The notes under the pieces: model-generated
Told to the model about the DNA's origin: nothing
The model's input: the letters and a program-made list of their open reading frames with translations, nothing else
Database searches by the model: none
From: Gari tellinella
Taxonomy: Eukaryota; Mollusca; Bivalvia; Cardiida; Psammobiidae
NCBI GenBank assembly: GCA_922989275.2
Contig: OV277869.1
Span: forward strand, 1,860,001-1,924,000
Direction: 5' to 3'
DNA: 64,000 bases
Translations under genes and position numbers: made by a program
Part shown: piece by piece, positions 1 through 10,439 of the stretch
How the letters are laid out: each line of letters starts with the position of its first letter
How positions within the stretch are numbered: position 1 is the stretch's first letter

Positions 1-105
1 GCAAACAGTTTGGAGCCAGATCAGACGGCTCCTAACTGTTTGCACTGCAAATAATAGTTTTAGCGTAAGCGCGTTTATTGGGAAAGAATAACAGATTATC
101 CACTG
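1..105 (+). mobile_element. MITE A, right part (cut by window edge)
   Basis: Damaged hairpin at 1-43, then TAGCGTAAGCGCGTTTATTG and terminal repeat GGGAAAGAATAACAG...CCACTG followed by TA. Confidence 0.8.
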
Positions 106-211
106 TACATCCGAGCTAGTCTATCAGTGACAATCAACGCCGATAAATCTCGGATATCTCTACATACCGGTGATTGTTTAATGCAGAATAACATTAATGC
201 AGAAAGCTTAA

Positions 212-503
212 CCCTTTCACTCTCAATGACGTCATAAAGCGCACTCTCAATGGCGTAATAAAGCGCATTTGCAAACAGTTTTTTATCCTGATCAGACGCC
301 GCGTAACGCCGCGTCCGAACGGGATCAAAATTGTTTGCCACTTGTTTTTTGAAATAACGTCAGTTATACTGCCTTAAATCTAAACTTTGAACCGATATTG
401 CATCATCATCATCATCATCATCGGATTTGTGATTAATGTGCAGGCAACAACAATATGGCGGTGAAGGGGCAAAAACTTCACGATAAATTTGATCATGAAA
501 GGG
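212..503 (+). mobile_element. MITE D (292 bp)
   Basis: TTAA-CCCTTTCACTCTCAATG...CATGAAAGGG-TTAA. Expanded by an internal repeat of CTCTCAATGRCGT and a CATCATCATC run (398-421). Hairpin 270-331 damaged. Confidence 0.8.
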
Positions 504-587
504 TTAACCCATTTGTGCCTAGCGTCCCATAAAAGGGACATCAGCAAACAGTGAAGAGGTAAATAATTTGAGGAGTGACAGTACTAA

Positions 588-837
588 CCCTTTCCCTTAT
601 AGAAGCGACTTTTAGCGCATTCAATTTATTCATCCGCCAAAGAAAATAGTTCCATTTTATACTGTCATGAATATGGACCATAAGAAAAGGTTTCTATATC
701 CTAGCAGATAGTAACTAAAAACAGGCTGAAAGTAAAGCAGAATGCGCCCTATGGCTCATTCTGCTTTACTTTTAGCCTGCTTTAATAGGTCACATAGATC
801 TATCTTAAATACTAGAAACAGGCTATGGGTTAAAGGG
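588..837 (-). mobile_element. MITE B (250 bp)
   Basis: Ends CCCTTTCCCTTATAG / GGGTTAAAGGG; right TTAA intact, left mutated to CTAA. Hairpin 725-783 with imperfect apex. Confidence 0.8.
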
Positions 838-851
838 TTAAGAGTCCTTAA

Positions 852-1078
852 CCCCCTACTCCATATAGATACGCATTTTAACACCTTTAATCTATTCCTC
901 CACTGAAGTAAATATGTACCACTGTCCACAAGAAATAGTTTATATCCTAGCAGATGGTAGCTTAAAGAAGGCTGAAAGTAAAGCAGAATTTGTCTCAAGG
1001 CGCATTCTGCTTTACTTTAAACCTGCTTTAAATGGTTACCGGTCTTCAAAACTTAAAACAGGCTATGGAGATAAAAAG
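852..1078 (-). mobile_element. MITE B
   Basis: TTAA on both sides (848-851, 1079-1082); hairpin arms AAGGCTGAAAGTAAAGCAGAA and TTCTGCTTTACTTTAAACCTGC. Confidence 0.75.
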
Positions 1079-1082
1079 TTAA

Positions 1083-1457
1083 TATATGAGTGTAAAATGA
1101 TTATGCCCTCAAAAAGATTGATTGCTGTTGGAGAACAGACTATTTGATAAGAATACGCGAAAGTGAAGTTTTTATGCCCCCGGGGCTGGTGAAGCTCGTG
1201 TTAGAGTTCACAGGATACGGTATGATTTAGTTATGCTGTCTGGTAATTGAAGTCGGCAGCCTTCTGGCGTTTTTACTCCGGAGGCTTAAACAATCAAGGA
1301 CTTTAATTAAATGATAGTCTGTCCTTACTGACTGGAGTTAAAACGTGTGTTTGCGATCTAATTGTTTTCACTAAATCCACCTTCCAAAGTTTCTAGTTCG
1401 TCCAACTGGCCGTTTTATTTTTCAGCAGCGACTATACTTACATTTGACTAAACATAA
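1083..1457. other. downstream intron of the CUT gene, no features
   Basis: No transposon end or coding signal recognised between MITE B 852-1078 and MITE A 1460-1705. Confidence 0.5.
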
Positions 1458-1459
1458 TA

Positions 1460-1705
1460 CAGTGGAGAATCTGTTATTCTTTCCCAATAAACGCGTTTAT
1501 GCTAAAACGTTTATTTCCTCTACAAACAGTTTGGAGCCAGATCAGACGCCGGGTAACCCGGCGTCAGATCAGGCTGCGAACTGTTTGCCACCATGATAAA
1601 CATGAAATATCAGAATTGTCCAAATGTTGTTCTTTTCTACGTTTTAGTGCTTTGCGTTTGCGTACGTTTGCGTTTAAACGGGAAAGAATAACAGATTCTC
1701 TACTG
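1460..1705 (-). mobile_element. MITE A (246 bp)
   Basis: Ends CAGTGGAGAATCTG / CAGATTCTCTACTG, flanked by TA. TA duplication with a CAGT start suggests Tc1/mariner-type mobilisation. Central hairpin GCC...GGGTAACCC...; lies 240 bp from the CUT exon donor. Confidence 0.85.
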
Positions 1706-1789
1706 TATGATTAGGGGTGACACGATTGTCGACTATCGATTGAAAAATCAAACTATCGATACTATCTGTTGTAGTAATCAATAGTTGGA

Positions 1790-1911
1790 CCTTTATTGCT
1801 TTCATCATAAATCTAACTTTAAAACGATATGGCAGACAACAATATTTGAAGCAGACGACAATATGGCGGTGAAGGGGTAAAACACTCACGATAAATTTGC
1901 TCGTGAAAGGT
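1790..1911 (+). mobile_element. MITE D right-end fragment
   Basis: AAACGATATGGCAGACAACAATA...GGCGGTGAAGGGGTAAAACACTC...GTGAAAGG then TTAA (1912-1915), 30 bp from the CUT-exon donor. Confidence 0.7.
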
Positions 1912-1944
1912 TTAAACACAAGTATATATGATTTAGCTGCTTAC

Positions 1945-2203
1945 CTTGAGAATGTTTGAGCATACTCAGTGTCCATTGCTGTTGTTCGGTACTCTCTAAC
2001 CACGCCTTCATTCGTATGTATGGGATACGCCCCCTCGGCGAAAGCTCTGCCCACTTCCGGTTCTTGCCTTTTTCCATGAGGAAGCTGAGATTGCCCTGAC
2101 TGGTATCCTGCATTATAAAGCGCGCTGCAAATCTCTGTGAAACCCCGAACTTCTCCAATGTCACTCGGAATTCCTCGACAAGTTTTTGAACATCCATGTT
2201 TTC
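1945..2203 (-). CDS. CUT-domain exon of a CUT-class transcription factor
   Basis: Internal exon, 259 bp, entered in phase 0 after a TTCAG acceptor and left in phase 1 through a GTAAGC donor. It encodes about 86 residues. A single CUT domain (sequence-specific DNA binding) is recognisable: the VEEFRVTLEKFGVSQRFAA helix, then a SQGNLSFLM turn, then KWAELSPRGRIPYIRMKAWL. These match the family pattern 'isQ..F....l..sqG.lS.lL....W..L.prgr..y.RM..WL'. It joins in frame to the 3956-4390 exon. The next exon, probably with a homeodomain or a second CUT domain, lies left of the window. The class (SATB, ONECUT, CUX) cannot be decided from this exon. Confidence 0.85.
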
Positions 2204-2231
2204 CTGAAGATAATTAATTTTGTTACTATAA

Positions 2232-2450
2232 CCCTTTCGTGAACAAATTATTCTGGAGATTTCTATCCCTTCACCGCTTTATTGTCTGCTTCATTATTGT
2301 TGTCTGCAAGACACGTTTAAAATTTAGTTTTAAAGTTGTATGACTTAAGAAATATAAATAAGAGTGTCAAGCAGTTTGGCGTAACGCGGCGTCTGATCAG
2401 GATCCAAATTGTTTGCAAATGCGCTTTATGACGTCGTTGAGGGTGAAAGG
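2232..2450 (-). mobile_element. MITE D with one hairpin arm lost
   Basis: CCCTTTCGTGAACAAATT start (TTAA mutated to ATAA), right TTAA at 2451. Lies 28 bp upstream of the CUT-exon acceptor. Confidence 0.75.
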
Positions 2451-2482
2451 TTAAGAAGAACAAACAAATACAGTGCGCCATA

Positions 2483-2728
2483 CAGTGGAGAATCTGTTAT
2501 TCTTTCCCGTTTAAACGCAAACGTACGCAAACGCAAAGCACTAAAACGTAGAAAAGAACAACTTTTGGACAATTCTGATAATTCTTGTTTATCCTGGTGG
2601 CAAACAGTTTGGAGCCTGATCAGACGCCGGGTTACCCGGCGTCTGATCTGGCTCCAAACTGTTTGCACTACAAATAATAGTTTTAGCGTAAACGCGTTTA
2701 TTGGGAAAGAATAACAGATTCTCCACTG
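2483..2728 (+). mobile_element. MITE A (246 bp), best reference copy
   Basis: Perfect-looking 26-bp terminal repeats (CAGTGGAGAATCTGTTATTC...), TA on both sides, and central hairpin 2599-2668 with arms GCAAACAGTTTGGAGCC and GGCTCCAAACTGTTTGC around CCGGGTTACCCGG. Confidence 0.9.
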
Positions 2729-2830
2729 TACCTGTATCATTCAAATTATATGTGTAACCCTTTCCACGTAAAACTGGATTCTAAAATTGCCTTCATTCTA
2801 ATAGATGCATCTAAAGAGCTCTACCTTTTC

Positions 2831-3171
2831 CAAGGGCTGCCATTTCTCCGGATTTTTCCCGAAATCTTCGGATTTTTCTTAATTTCTTCGGACCAACAGA
2901 TTTTTCCCGAAATCTTCGGATTTCCGCTCTTACTTTTAAAATTTGGAATTTAATGCATTTTTTTTAAACTTGGGAAACATTGATATGGGTGTCAAACAGT
3001 TAAGATCCAAATCAGACGCCGCGTAACGCGGCGTCTGATATGGATCCAAACTGTTTGCATATTTATGTTAGTGTTATAGAACCTGGCAGCGAAAGGGTTA
3101 ACGGTAAGATTCCTAAAATCGGCTTGAAAATTTTAAAATCTTAGAATTTTTTAGCATCTTATGGTAGCCCT
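2831..3171 (+). mobile_element. MITE C fragments interleaved with MITE D
   Basis: C-type left end (GGGCTGCCATTTCTCCGG) at 2834 with a partly duplicated TTCCCGAAATCTTCGG; D hairpin at 2995-3058 and D end CGAAAGGGTTAA at 3090-3101; C-type right end TTATGGTAGCCCT at 3159-3171. Confidence 0.6.
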
Positions 3172-3400
3172 TAATTCCTCATTGAAATGACTTTTCCATA
3201 CATTTACAATAGTCCAATCAATCACTCACAGAAATAATTTTCTACACATTGAAAAAGTGCTGCTTACAGGGTTTTTACGTCACTTTGTGTCATGCATTTA
3301 GCTGTCACCTTTCATTAAAGATCACCGTTCGTCCTTCTCAGCTATTCGCAGGAAATTGTATTATACTGTAACAATTTAAAATTGAATTTGACATTGAATT

Positions 3401-3650
3401 GGGGCTCGTCTTACGAAATTTTGTACGACAAATTAATATTGTCGTAAGTCAGATTATAAAATTCTCAAATTGTATAATATTTCATGATTTCTCCATCTAA
3501 TCATGTCGTGTACATCTCTTTGGAACAGTCTTGAAAAGACGATTCCAAAGAGATGTCATAAGACATGATTAGATAGAGAAATCAGAAATTATGTCTATTT
3601 TAAAGTTTTGACTAACGACCGTTTTGTCGTACGACGTTTCGTAAGGGTTT
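3401..3650. mobile_element. MITE J (about 250 bp)
   Basis: TTACGAAATTTTGTACGACA and TGTCGTACGACGTTTCGTAAG ends; inner palindrome ACATCTCTTTGGAA...TTCCAAAGAGATGT (3507-3555). Confidence 0.75.
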
Positions 3651-3656
3651 GTATTA

Positions 3657-3902
3657 CAGTGGAGAATCTGTTATTCTTTCCCAATAAACGCGTTTACGCT
3701 AAAACTATTATTTGCAGTGCAAACAGTTTGGAGCCAGATCAGACGCCGGGTAACCCGGTGTCTGATCAGGCTCCAAACTATTTGCCACCAAGATAAACAT
3801 GAAATATCAGAATTGTCCAAAAGTTGTTCTTTTCTACGTTTTAGCGCTTTGCGTTTGCGTACGTTTGCGTTTAAACGGGAAAGAATAACAGATTCTCCAC
3901 TG
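3657..3902 (-). mobile_element. MITE A (246 bp)
   Basis: Complete copy with TA flanks; same length as 2483-2728. It sits between J-type MITE 3401-3650 and the CUT-gene exon. Confidence 0.9.
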
Positions 3903-3955
3903 TAAATTGCGCTTTTTCACGTCACTAGGGAATAATGGGTTAACATGATACGTAC

Positions 3956-4390
3956 ATCAATGCCTTTCATCTGTTCGGCGTAAATTGAATCCACCGTGTC
4001 TTGGATATGGGCCTGTGACTGATCAAACGTTGGTACATTAAGATGGGTGGGCGACTTTTCCTTCGAATCTCTTCTGTGTTTACGAGCATCCTTGTCGCTA
4101 TCTGGTGAAGGAAGACCGAAGCCTTGAGCACTTGTTATTCCGTTGCCTAGAACGTTTGTTGGAAGCGGATATGCGCCAAACGACGGAAATGACGGATACA
4201 GCATTGTGGGTAACGGTGAAATCAGAGGACTTCCGGTAGTTTGTACGGGTGAAATGACCGATGCCGTGGAAGGAATCTGAGGGAATATATCTTTGACCGG
4301 AGTGTTGATGAGCTTTCTGTAAAGGTCGCCGTACAGCTTATTGAAATCTACCGCTTGTGTGTTTGTCTCCCCTGGTTCACGTTCCGACAT
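3956..4390 (-). CDS. upstream exon of the CUT-domain transcription factor
   Basis: Exon of 435 bp (145 codons, phase 0 at both ends), between a TTTTTACGACAG acceptor and a GTACGT donor. ATG follows the acceptor directly, so it may be a start codon behind a 5' UTR exon or an internal Met. Contents: an acidic N-terminus, a short FNKLYGDLYRKLINTPVKD segment, a Pro/Ser-rich linker (PLPTMLYPSFPSF), a basic DARKHRRDSKEK patch that may be a nuclear signal, and a C-terminal helix DTVDSIYAEQMKGID leading into the CUT exon. Pro/Ser-rich linkers before a CUT domain are usual in this class. The donor lies 12 bp from a TTAA transposon scar. Confidence 0.75.
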
Positions 4391-4861
4391 CTGTCGTAAA
4401 AATAAAACATAATAACACAATTAAATCTTTCAACACTAAGTAACTATTGCGGGTATTTGGTTCCTTTGTGGATCATTTTAGTCACCAAAACATGAACCAG
4501 TCTACTTGGAATTGTGGGTAGTTTAATGAATGCTGGTCTGAATAAGCAAACTTAAGAGCTCTCTTGTCTGTTTGCATAAGACAAGTGTACATGTACCCTT
4601 CACATGTTTAAGCTCATATCCTCATGTCATTTCATTGGCTGATACAATTCCCCATATTAGACAATGATAAATTAAGCCCAAATCGTAAAAGTTTAATGCG
4701 TCAAACTGAGTGAAGCATCAATAAAAATGGTCACACGTTTGATTAATGCGTTTAACAGATTGATATAAAACTATCGATTGTCTTCATCCCGGCTTACTAT
4801 TTCCATGCCAAGGTAATGCCTGCTCTTTGTTTCCCTAAACAACCGTTGTCTCAACACTATG

Positions 4862-4970
4862 TATGTCTGTCTACCTGGGTGTCTGTTTCTTTCTTTCAGT
4901 GCATTTCACAATCAGTATTCTAAACTTCTCTGTCAGTCTAACAGTCGTTCTCTCACTCTCTATCTCACGG

Positions 4971-5001
<31 letters not shown>

Positions 5002-5262
5002 GTCTCTGGCTCTATATATATGTCTCCCTCACTCTCTCTCTCTCTCTTTCTCTCTATATATATCTATATATCTCTCTCTTTCTCTGTGTACATACGTCTG
5101 TCTCTCTCTGTCTGGATGTCTGTATATGTCTCTCTGTCACTCCTTCTGTCTCTGTATGTCTTTCTCTATGTTCCTCTTTCTCTATTTGTATGTATGTCTG
5201 TCTGTTGTATGTGTATATTTGTCTCTCTCTCTCTCCCTCTCTCTCTCTGATCCACTCTCATC
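4862..5262. repeat. (TC)n / CTGT-rich low-complexity tract
   Basis: Imperfect TCTC, TCTG and TATA dinucleotide runs. Open frames inside are Leu/Ser-only artefacts. The 4391-4861 stretch before it shows no feature. Confidence 0.9.
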
Positions 5263-5396
5263 ACCAACATTGCTGTTATTCAGCAGAAAGCAGCCGATTA
5301 ATGAAACTGAAAGTATTACATATGAAGCTAAAGAACCCGTATGACAAGCCTGTCATCTTTTGACAATTATGAATGTCCATGTTCTGTGCTGCTGTA

Positions 5397-5621
5397 CAGT
5401 AAAGAGGACGTTATTCTTTCTCAATAAACGTGTCTATCCTAAACTACTTTAATACATTGCAAACAGTTTGAAGCCAGATCATACGCCTGATAACCAAACT
5501 GGTTGCTACTGAGATGCAAATAAATCACAAGAATTGTCAAAAGGCTGTAATTTTTTAACATTTCATTGCGTTTTGCTTTAGTTTCGTTTTAACGGTAATA
5601 AGAATAGCGTGATTTCCACTG
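5397..5621 (-). mobile_element. MITE A, old degenerate copy
   Basis: TA-flanked CAGTAAAGAGG / TTTCCACTG ends; hairpin mostly lost (arms GCAAACAGTTTGAAGCC and CAAACTGGTTGC remain). Confidence 0.65.
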
Positions 5622-5717
5622 TAAGATTTGGGCTGGTGTACAATCGAATGACGGATGATGGGTAATTCGTCTCTCGGACTGTTCATCACTAGGGCCCCAT
5701 GTCAGAGACACATCTTA

Positions 5718-6245
5718 CAGTGAGGAAGGCGTCATTCTTTACTGTTTAACCCTTTCCCCAATAGAAGCGCCTTTTAGCGAATATGATTTATTCCTCCGCT
5801 GAAGAAAATAGTTCCAATTTAATCAGTCATGAATACATTTTATATGGAATATTTTCTATATTCTAACGCTGGATAGCTTAAAGTAGGCTGAAAGTAAAGT
5901 AGAATGCGCCTTAAGGCGCATTCTTCTTTACTTTCAACCTACTTTAAGTAGTCACCTATCTTCACTACTAGACATATGCTATCAGGTAAAGGGTTAAACG
6001 TAAACTTCACAGTAACGCAAACGCATTGCAATGAAATGGCGAAAATGACAACTTTCGGGAAATTGCTATAGTTCTTCCACCCGTTTAATTTGACATGAAA
6101 ACAGTTTGGAAGCCTGGTCAGACGATGAGTTACCCGGTGTCTGATCAGGCTTTCAAACGGTTGCAATGGAAACAAATCAAATAATAGTTTTAGCGTTAAC
6201 GCGTTCATTTGGAAGGAATAATATAACTTTTTTTAGGCGCCACTG
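5718..6245 (+). mobile_element. MITE A interrupted by MITE B
   Basis: Ends CAGTGAGGAAGG / GGCGCCACTG with TA. A complete B element (5750-5993) is inserted at the TTAA of the conserved GTTTAAACG box, leaving ACTGTTTAA and TTAAACGTAAAC on the two sides. Confidence 0.8.
5750..5993 (-). mobile_element. MITE B (244 bp) nested in MITE A
   Basis: CCCTTTCCCC / GGTAAAGGG ends with TTAA on both sides. Hairpin 5876-5947 of the AGTAAAG(C/T)AGAATGCGCC type with TTAA at its apex. Confidence 0.85.
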
Positions 6246-6528
6246 TATGTGAACGGAAACGTTATTCTTTCCCGTTTAACTCTTTCATTTAGGCGTTTAT
6301 CCATTCGTCTGCTTCAATATTGTTGTCTGCAACATCGTTTCAAAGTTAAATTTAAGGTAGTGACTGAAGAAATTTCAAAATGAATGTTAAACAGTTTGGA
6401 TCCTGATCAGACATTAATAATCAGGATCGTCAATAAGTTTTCATTTTCTACGTTTTATTCAAATTATTGCAATTGTGTGAGTTTCGTTTGCGTTTAAACG
6501 GGAAAGAATAACATAACGTTTCTCCACT
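6246..6528. mobile_element. degenerate MITE A with D-type material inside
   Basis: TTATTCTTTCCCGTTTAAC then changes into D-type sequence (CTCTTTCATTTAGGCG, GTCTGCTTC, hairpin arm AAACAGTTTGGATCCTGATC), and resumes as A (TTTCTACGTTTT, GTTTAAACGGGAAAG) ending TCTCCACTG. Confidence 0.6.
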
Positions 6529-6531
6529 GTA

Positions 6532-6778
6532 CAGTGGAGAATCTGTTATTCTTTCCCAATAAACGCGTTTACGCTAAAAACTATTATTTGCAGTGCAAAC
6601 AGTTTGGAGCCAGATCAGACGCCGGGTAACCCGGCGTCTGATCAGGCTCCAAACTATTTGCCACCAAGATAAACATGAAATATCAGAATTGTCCAAAAGT
6701 TGTTCTTTTCTACGTTTTAGCGCTTTGCGTTTGCGTACGTTTGCGTTTAAACAGGAAAGAATAACAGATTCTCCACTG
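6532..6778 (-). mobile_element. MITE A (247 bp)
   Basis: Complete copy that shares a single TA with the A fragment ending at 6528, so the two are tandem neighbours. Confidence 0.9.
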
Positions 6779-6892
6779 TACTCCTTCGGCACATGTTCCA
6801 CATTTGAATTTTTGGTTGCAGCTTAATTCAAGTTTTGTAGAAAGCTTATATATACTCTACTTTCATCTGCTTTAAGCAGTCATCTGCCTTAA

Positions 6893-7135
6893 CTCTTTCC
6901 TCCCTGAAACTTCAAATGGACAATGCCAGTTTCCATTTAAGACAAGTCCATTTCTGACTTTTAAGGGTTGTTTTTGTCAATGTTTGGCATTGTGACAAAC
7001 AGTGAATACCCTGATCAGAGGGCTCCTTCCGGAGCCCTCTGATCTGGGTCTTCATTGTTTGCATAGGACATGTGTATTATTCACATGTACACTGTTTGAA
7101 AAGCACGTCTCTATGTGGGACTAGGGTTCAACGAG
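6893..7135 (-). mobile_element. MITE E (243 bp)
   Basis: TTAA-CTCTTTCCTCCCTG...GGGTTCAACGAG-TTAA. Hairpin about 6994-7062, arms ACAAACAGTGAATACCC and GGGTCTTCATTGTTTGC, centre GGCTCCTTCCGGAGCC. Confidence 0.85.
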
Positions 7136-7334
7136 TTAAACAATCACATATAGATGACTTGTACTGACGGTAGAGTGACGTTTGAGCCAAAGGCGATTGT
7201 ATAATTCGTAGTCAAAGTGGTTATAAATGTGACATCACATGTGTTATAAAGTTGACATCAATAATTAATTAAGATCCTTAAGTAGTGTTCTACATTGCAA
7301 GACAGCTATAGATAGCTCTAAAGATAGCTGTAAA

Positions 7335-7549
7335 GAACCCCATAAATATGCCTTTTTACGCCTTTAATACATTCCTCCGCTGATGAAAATAGCTCCACTT
7401 TGAAAGTCCTGAATAGGGCATGAACGGCAATCGTGGGCATCAGATGTGTTCTTTATTTTATCTTAGCAGCTGATAGCGTAAAGCTACATTTCAACGTGCT
7501 TTAAGTGGTCATCTATCTTCAATTCTAGAAATGGGCTATGGGGTAACGG
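7335..7549 (-). mobile_element. degenerate MITE B
   Basis: CCCCATAAATATGCC start, TTCCTCCGCTGATGAAAATAG box, right end GGGTAACGG plus TTAA; hairpin largely deleted. Confidence 0.6.
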
Positions 7550-7689
7550 TTAAATTCATTTTTTTTACTGTTTTTATCCATCCATTCATCTTTTACCAAT
7601 AACGTTTAATACTTTGAGTTTCTTCCATTTATCCATCTGGCCTTCCATCGTTCCTTCCTCTGATAATCCACACAACAAACTCCCCCTTT

Positions 7690-7888
7690 TAGGGTTCCGG
7701 ATTAGAGGAGGGTAAGCATTTAGATCTATATCGTTATATCTAAATCTCAAAATCGTATAGCCATGTTGTAACTACTCATTAGAATCGTCTCAAAGAGAAT
7801 GTTCTAATGAGTAGACACACTATACAGGTTTGGTTTATTAGGGGATTCATGTTTTTCAATTTTGAAATACACCCTTATCTGGAGCCCT
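7690..7888 (+). mobile_element. MITE I
   Basis: AGGGTTCCGGATTAGAGG / CTTATCTGGAGCCCT ends with palindrome ACTCATTAGAATCGTCTC...AATGAGTA in the middle. Confidence 0.6.
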
Positions 7889-7974
7889 CCATATTGCCAT
7901 CTATCAAGACATTCAATCTACCTACATAACCGTTAACCCTGATATTTTCATATCTAGGCTACATGTACATTAAA

Positions 7975-8174
7975 AGTTAAACCTCTCTATAACGGCCACT
8001 AAAATATGTTAATAAGTCTGTGTCCAATGCAGACGGCAGCTTAACGCAAAATGAAAGTAAAACAGGAAGCTCCTTTAGGAGCTTCCTGTCTTACTTTCAT
8101 TTTGCATTAAGCTACCACCTGTCTTTATAATAATCAATTATTATTTTAGTGATCGTACAAGAGAGGTTTCCCTG
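7975..8174 (+). mobile_element. MITE F (200 bp)
   Basis: TTAAACCTCTCTATAACGGCC / AGAGAGGTTT-type ends, near-perfect hairpin about 8038-8112 with apex AGCTCCTTTAGGAGCT. Confidence 0.75.
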
Positions 8175-8369
8175 TATTCCGCTTTCAGAAAATGACTCTT
8201 CTATGCTGATTTTACTGTCTGTTTTTACAAAATATTTCGGAGAAATAAAATTAAACAAACAGCGTAAACCCTGGTCAGAGGGCTCCTTCAGGAGCTGGGT
8301 CTACACTGTTTACAAATGATGTGTTATACCTGAATCCATCCCTGTAAGGATTAAACTACCACAATGACA

Positions 8370-8571
8370 CATGGCTCCAGATACAAATGTAAGAGGGGGC
8401 AGAGACGTATACATGTATACTAACATGACTCTGGAGGGGGTAAACTGAACAAATCCAACGTTTTCTCACTCATTTCAACACCAAATCTAATGAGTAGTGA
8501 CACCATAGGAAGGACTTAATGCAGAAATAAAGATTTTAGTTTTTAAAATACTTCCCTTATCTGGAGCCATG
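8370..8571 (+). mobile_element. MITE I, eroded
   Basis: CATGGCTCCAGATAC / TTATCTGGAGCCATG ends; one palindrome arm lost. Confidence 0.55.
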
Positions 8572-9012
8572 TTACCAATCTCCCAGTTGTATCATCTCAA
8601 TCTATCTATATAGCCAATCCATCTCATTTATCTTATCTCTCAATCATCTCTTTATCGCTCTATCTCTCTTTATCGCTCTATCTCGCATTGCCGACCATGT
8701 GCGCACGAAGAGATTTGTTATCATTTATGTCTTAACGGAAGCCATAAAATCATATGTCGGTCCGCATAATTATGTTGTTTTATACTTAAATCTAGAGTAC
8801 TTGGAAACTGTTTATCGGAACTTGTACATTGTTATGGTCTGGTCTATTCGGTAATGGCAATATTTCGAAATAAAGCTGAATATGCTCTTTAAACGTGACG
8901 AAAATGGCCGAAATATTCCGAACAAGTCGTGAATTGTCGGGAACGACCGAAGATGCTGCTTCTATTTTACTGTAACCACTACAATAAATAGTTTTTGTTG
9001 ATAACACTTAAG

Positions 9013-9710
9013 CCCCCCCCCCCCCCCCCCCCCCCAAACTTCAACTCTATATGTCTGTCTCTTTTTTCTCTCTGACGGTCTCTCTCTCCATCTGTATGTC
9101 TCAGTCTCTCTCTCTCTATCTCTGACGGCATCTCTCTCCAGCTGTATGTCTGTCTCTGTATGCCTGTGAGTATCTCTCTCTCTCTCAATGTCTGTCTGTA
9201 TCTTCTTTTCTCTGATGGTCTCTCTCTCCATCTGTTTGTCTGTATTTTTCTATCCATCTCTGTATGCCTCTCTCTGTCGTAATGTTTGTCTATCTCTCTG
9301 TTTCTCTGACAGTCTCTCTCTCCAAATGTATCCATCCATCCCTGTATGCCTCTCTCTCCGTCTCTCTCTTTCTATCTCTCTCACACACTGCATCCTTCTC
9401 ACACCCTGTCTCTCTCTCTCTATATATCCATCTTTCCGTCTGGATCTATCTGTATGTGTGTTTGTCTCTTTCTTTCTGACTGTGTCTCTTTCCATGTATG
9501 TCAGTCTGTCTTTCTCATTTACCATCTGTATGTGTCTGTCTCTCTCTTCGTCTGCATCTGTCTGTCTGTCTCTGCCTCTCTCGCGTCGCATTTGTCTCCG
9601 TCTCTCCATCTGTCTCTCCTCATGTATCTGTCTGTCTCTCTATCTGTCTGTCTCACTCTCTTTCTCCATCTGTCTTTGCATGTCTTTGTCTGTCTGTCTG
9701 TCTAGAAAAT
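9013..9710. repeat. poly-C run and (TC)n / CTGT tract
   Basis: A C homopolymer (9013-9036) followed by 650 bp of TCTC/TCTG repeats. Slippage-prone; frames on both strands are artefacts. Confidence 0.9.
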
Positions 9711-10004
9711 ACAGTTATTGAAGCAGACGACAATCTCGCTACTGTAGAAACTCAGATTCTTCTACACCAATAAATTACGGTAAATTTTCCTAGCATACAT
9801 ATGCGTTAGTAGTAAGAAGCCTACAAATTATAAGTCCAAGCCTAGAGTTTGTCTTTTAAAAGCAACCAATATAACAAGAGGGCGTGTATATAAACAGATA
9901 TAGGGCTTTGTAGTGACTGCTTAATGCAGAACAAGCTCCTATATACCCTATGCTTATTCAAAGAGTAGCTGCTATACACAAGTTCATCTGTTGTTGCCAT
10001 TTAA

Positions 10005-10186
10005 CTCTTTGCATGCTGGGTATTTTTTTCGTCTGCAACAATTGTCGTCTGCTAATGTTCTAAAAATAGAATTTTCTAATTTTCTTTTCAAAACAGGGTC
10101 AGAGTGTCAAACAGTTTGGATCCTGATGAGACGCCGCGTTACGCGGCGTCTCATCTGGATCCAAACTGTTTGCAAAGGATAAAGAG
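10005..10186 (-). mobile_element. MITE D variant beside the 10.2 kb exon donor
   Basis: TTAA-CTCTTTGCATGC left end; hairpin 10107-10173 with perfect arms around CGCCGCGTTACGCGGCG; right end AAAGAG then ATAA, 7 bp from the exon. Confidence 0.8.
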
Positions 10187-10197
10187 ATAATTCTTAC

Positions 10198-10305
10198 CGT
10201 ATCAGGTTCCTCAGAAACACGTGGCTCCAGTTTTACTTTCGTTCCTAGAGCTAAATCCATCCTTCTGATTCCCGCTTTCTCAAACAACATAGAATCTGCA
10301 AGCAT
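10198..10305 (-). CDS. probable upstream exon of the CUT-domain gene
   Basis: Open exon of 108 bp (36 codons, phase 0 at both ends), with acceptor GTGTGTTTAG and donor ACG|GTAAGA. Its product begins MLADSMLFEKAGIRRMD and ends VKLEPRVSEEPDT. VKLE fits the sumoylation consensus (hydrophobic-K-x-E), common in transcription factors. Phase, strand and position allow it to splice directly to 3956-4390. No homologous domain is recognised, so its membership in the CUT gene is inferred. A TTAA-type MITE ends only about 7 bp beyond the donor. Confidence 0.6.
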
Positions 10306-10439
10306 CTAAACACACATGACCTCGCTGGCTTTTCTTTGTAGGAAGCCACTTCGCCCTATCTGACTTACTTTACTAAATCCACTAATGTAGCCACTGCAGT
10401 CAGAGGCTTATTTTTCTCTGCCTACTTACTATACGCTAG

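Noticed and set aside
2409..2740. Frames of 75-104 codons that recur at each MITE A copy, on both strands
   Set aside because: They coincide with MITE boundaries and hairpins and repeat in all copies; no transposase or other domain.
4859..5363. Leu/Ser-rich frames in the 4.9 kb tract, also at 9188-9721
   Set aside because: Pure translation of TC/TG microsatellite; several overlapping frames are open because the repeat lacks stop codons.
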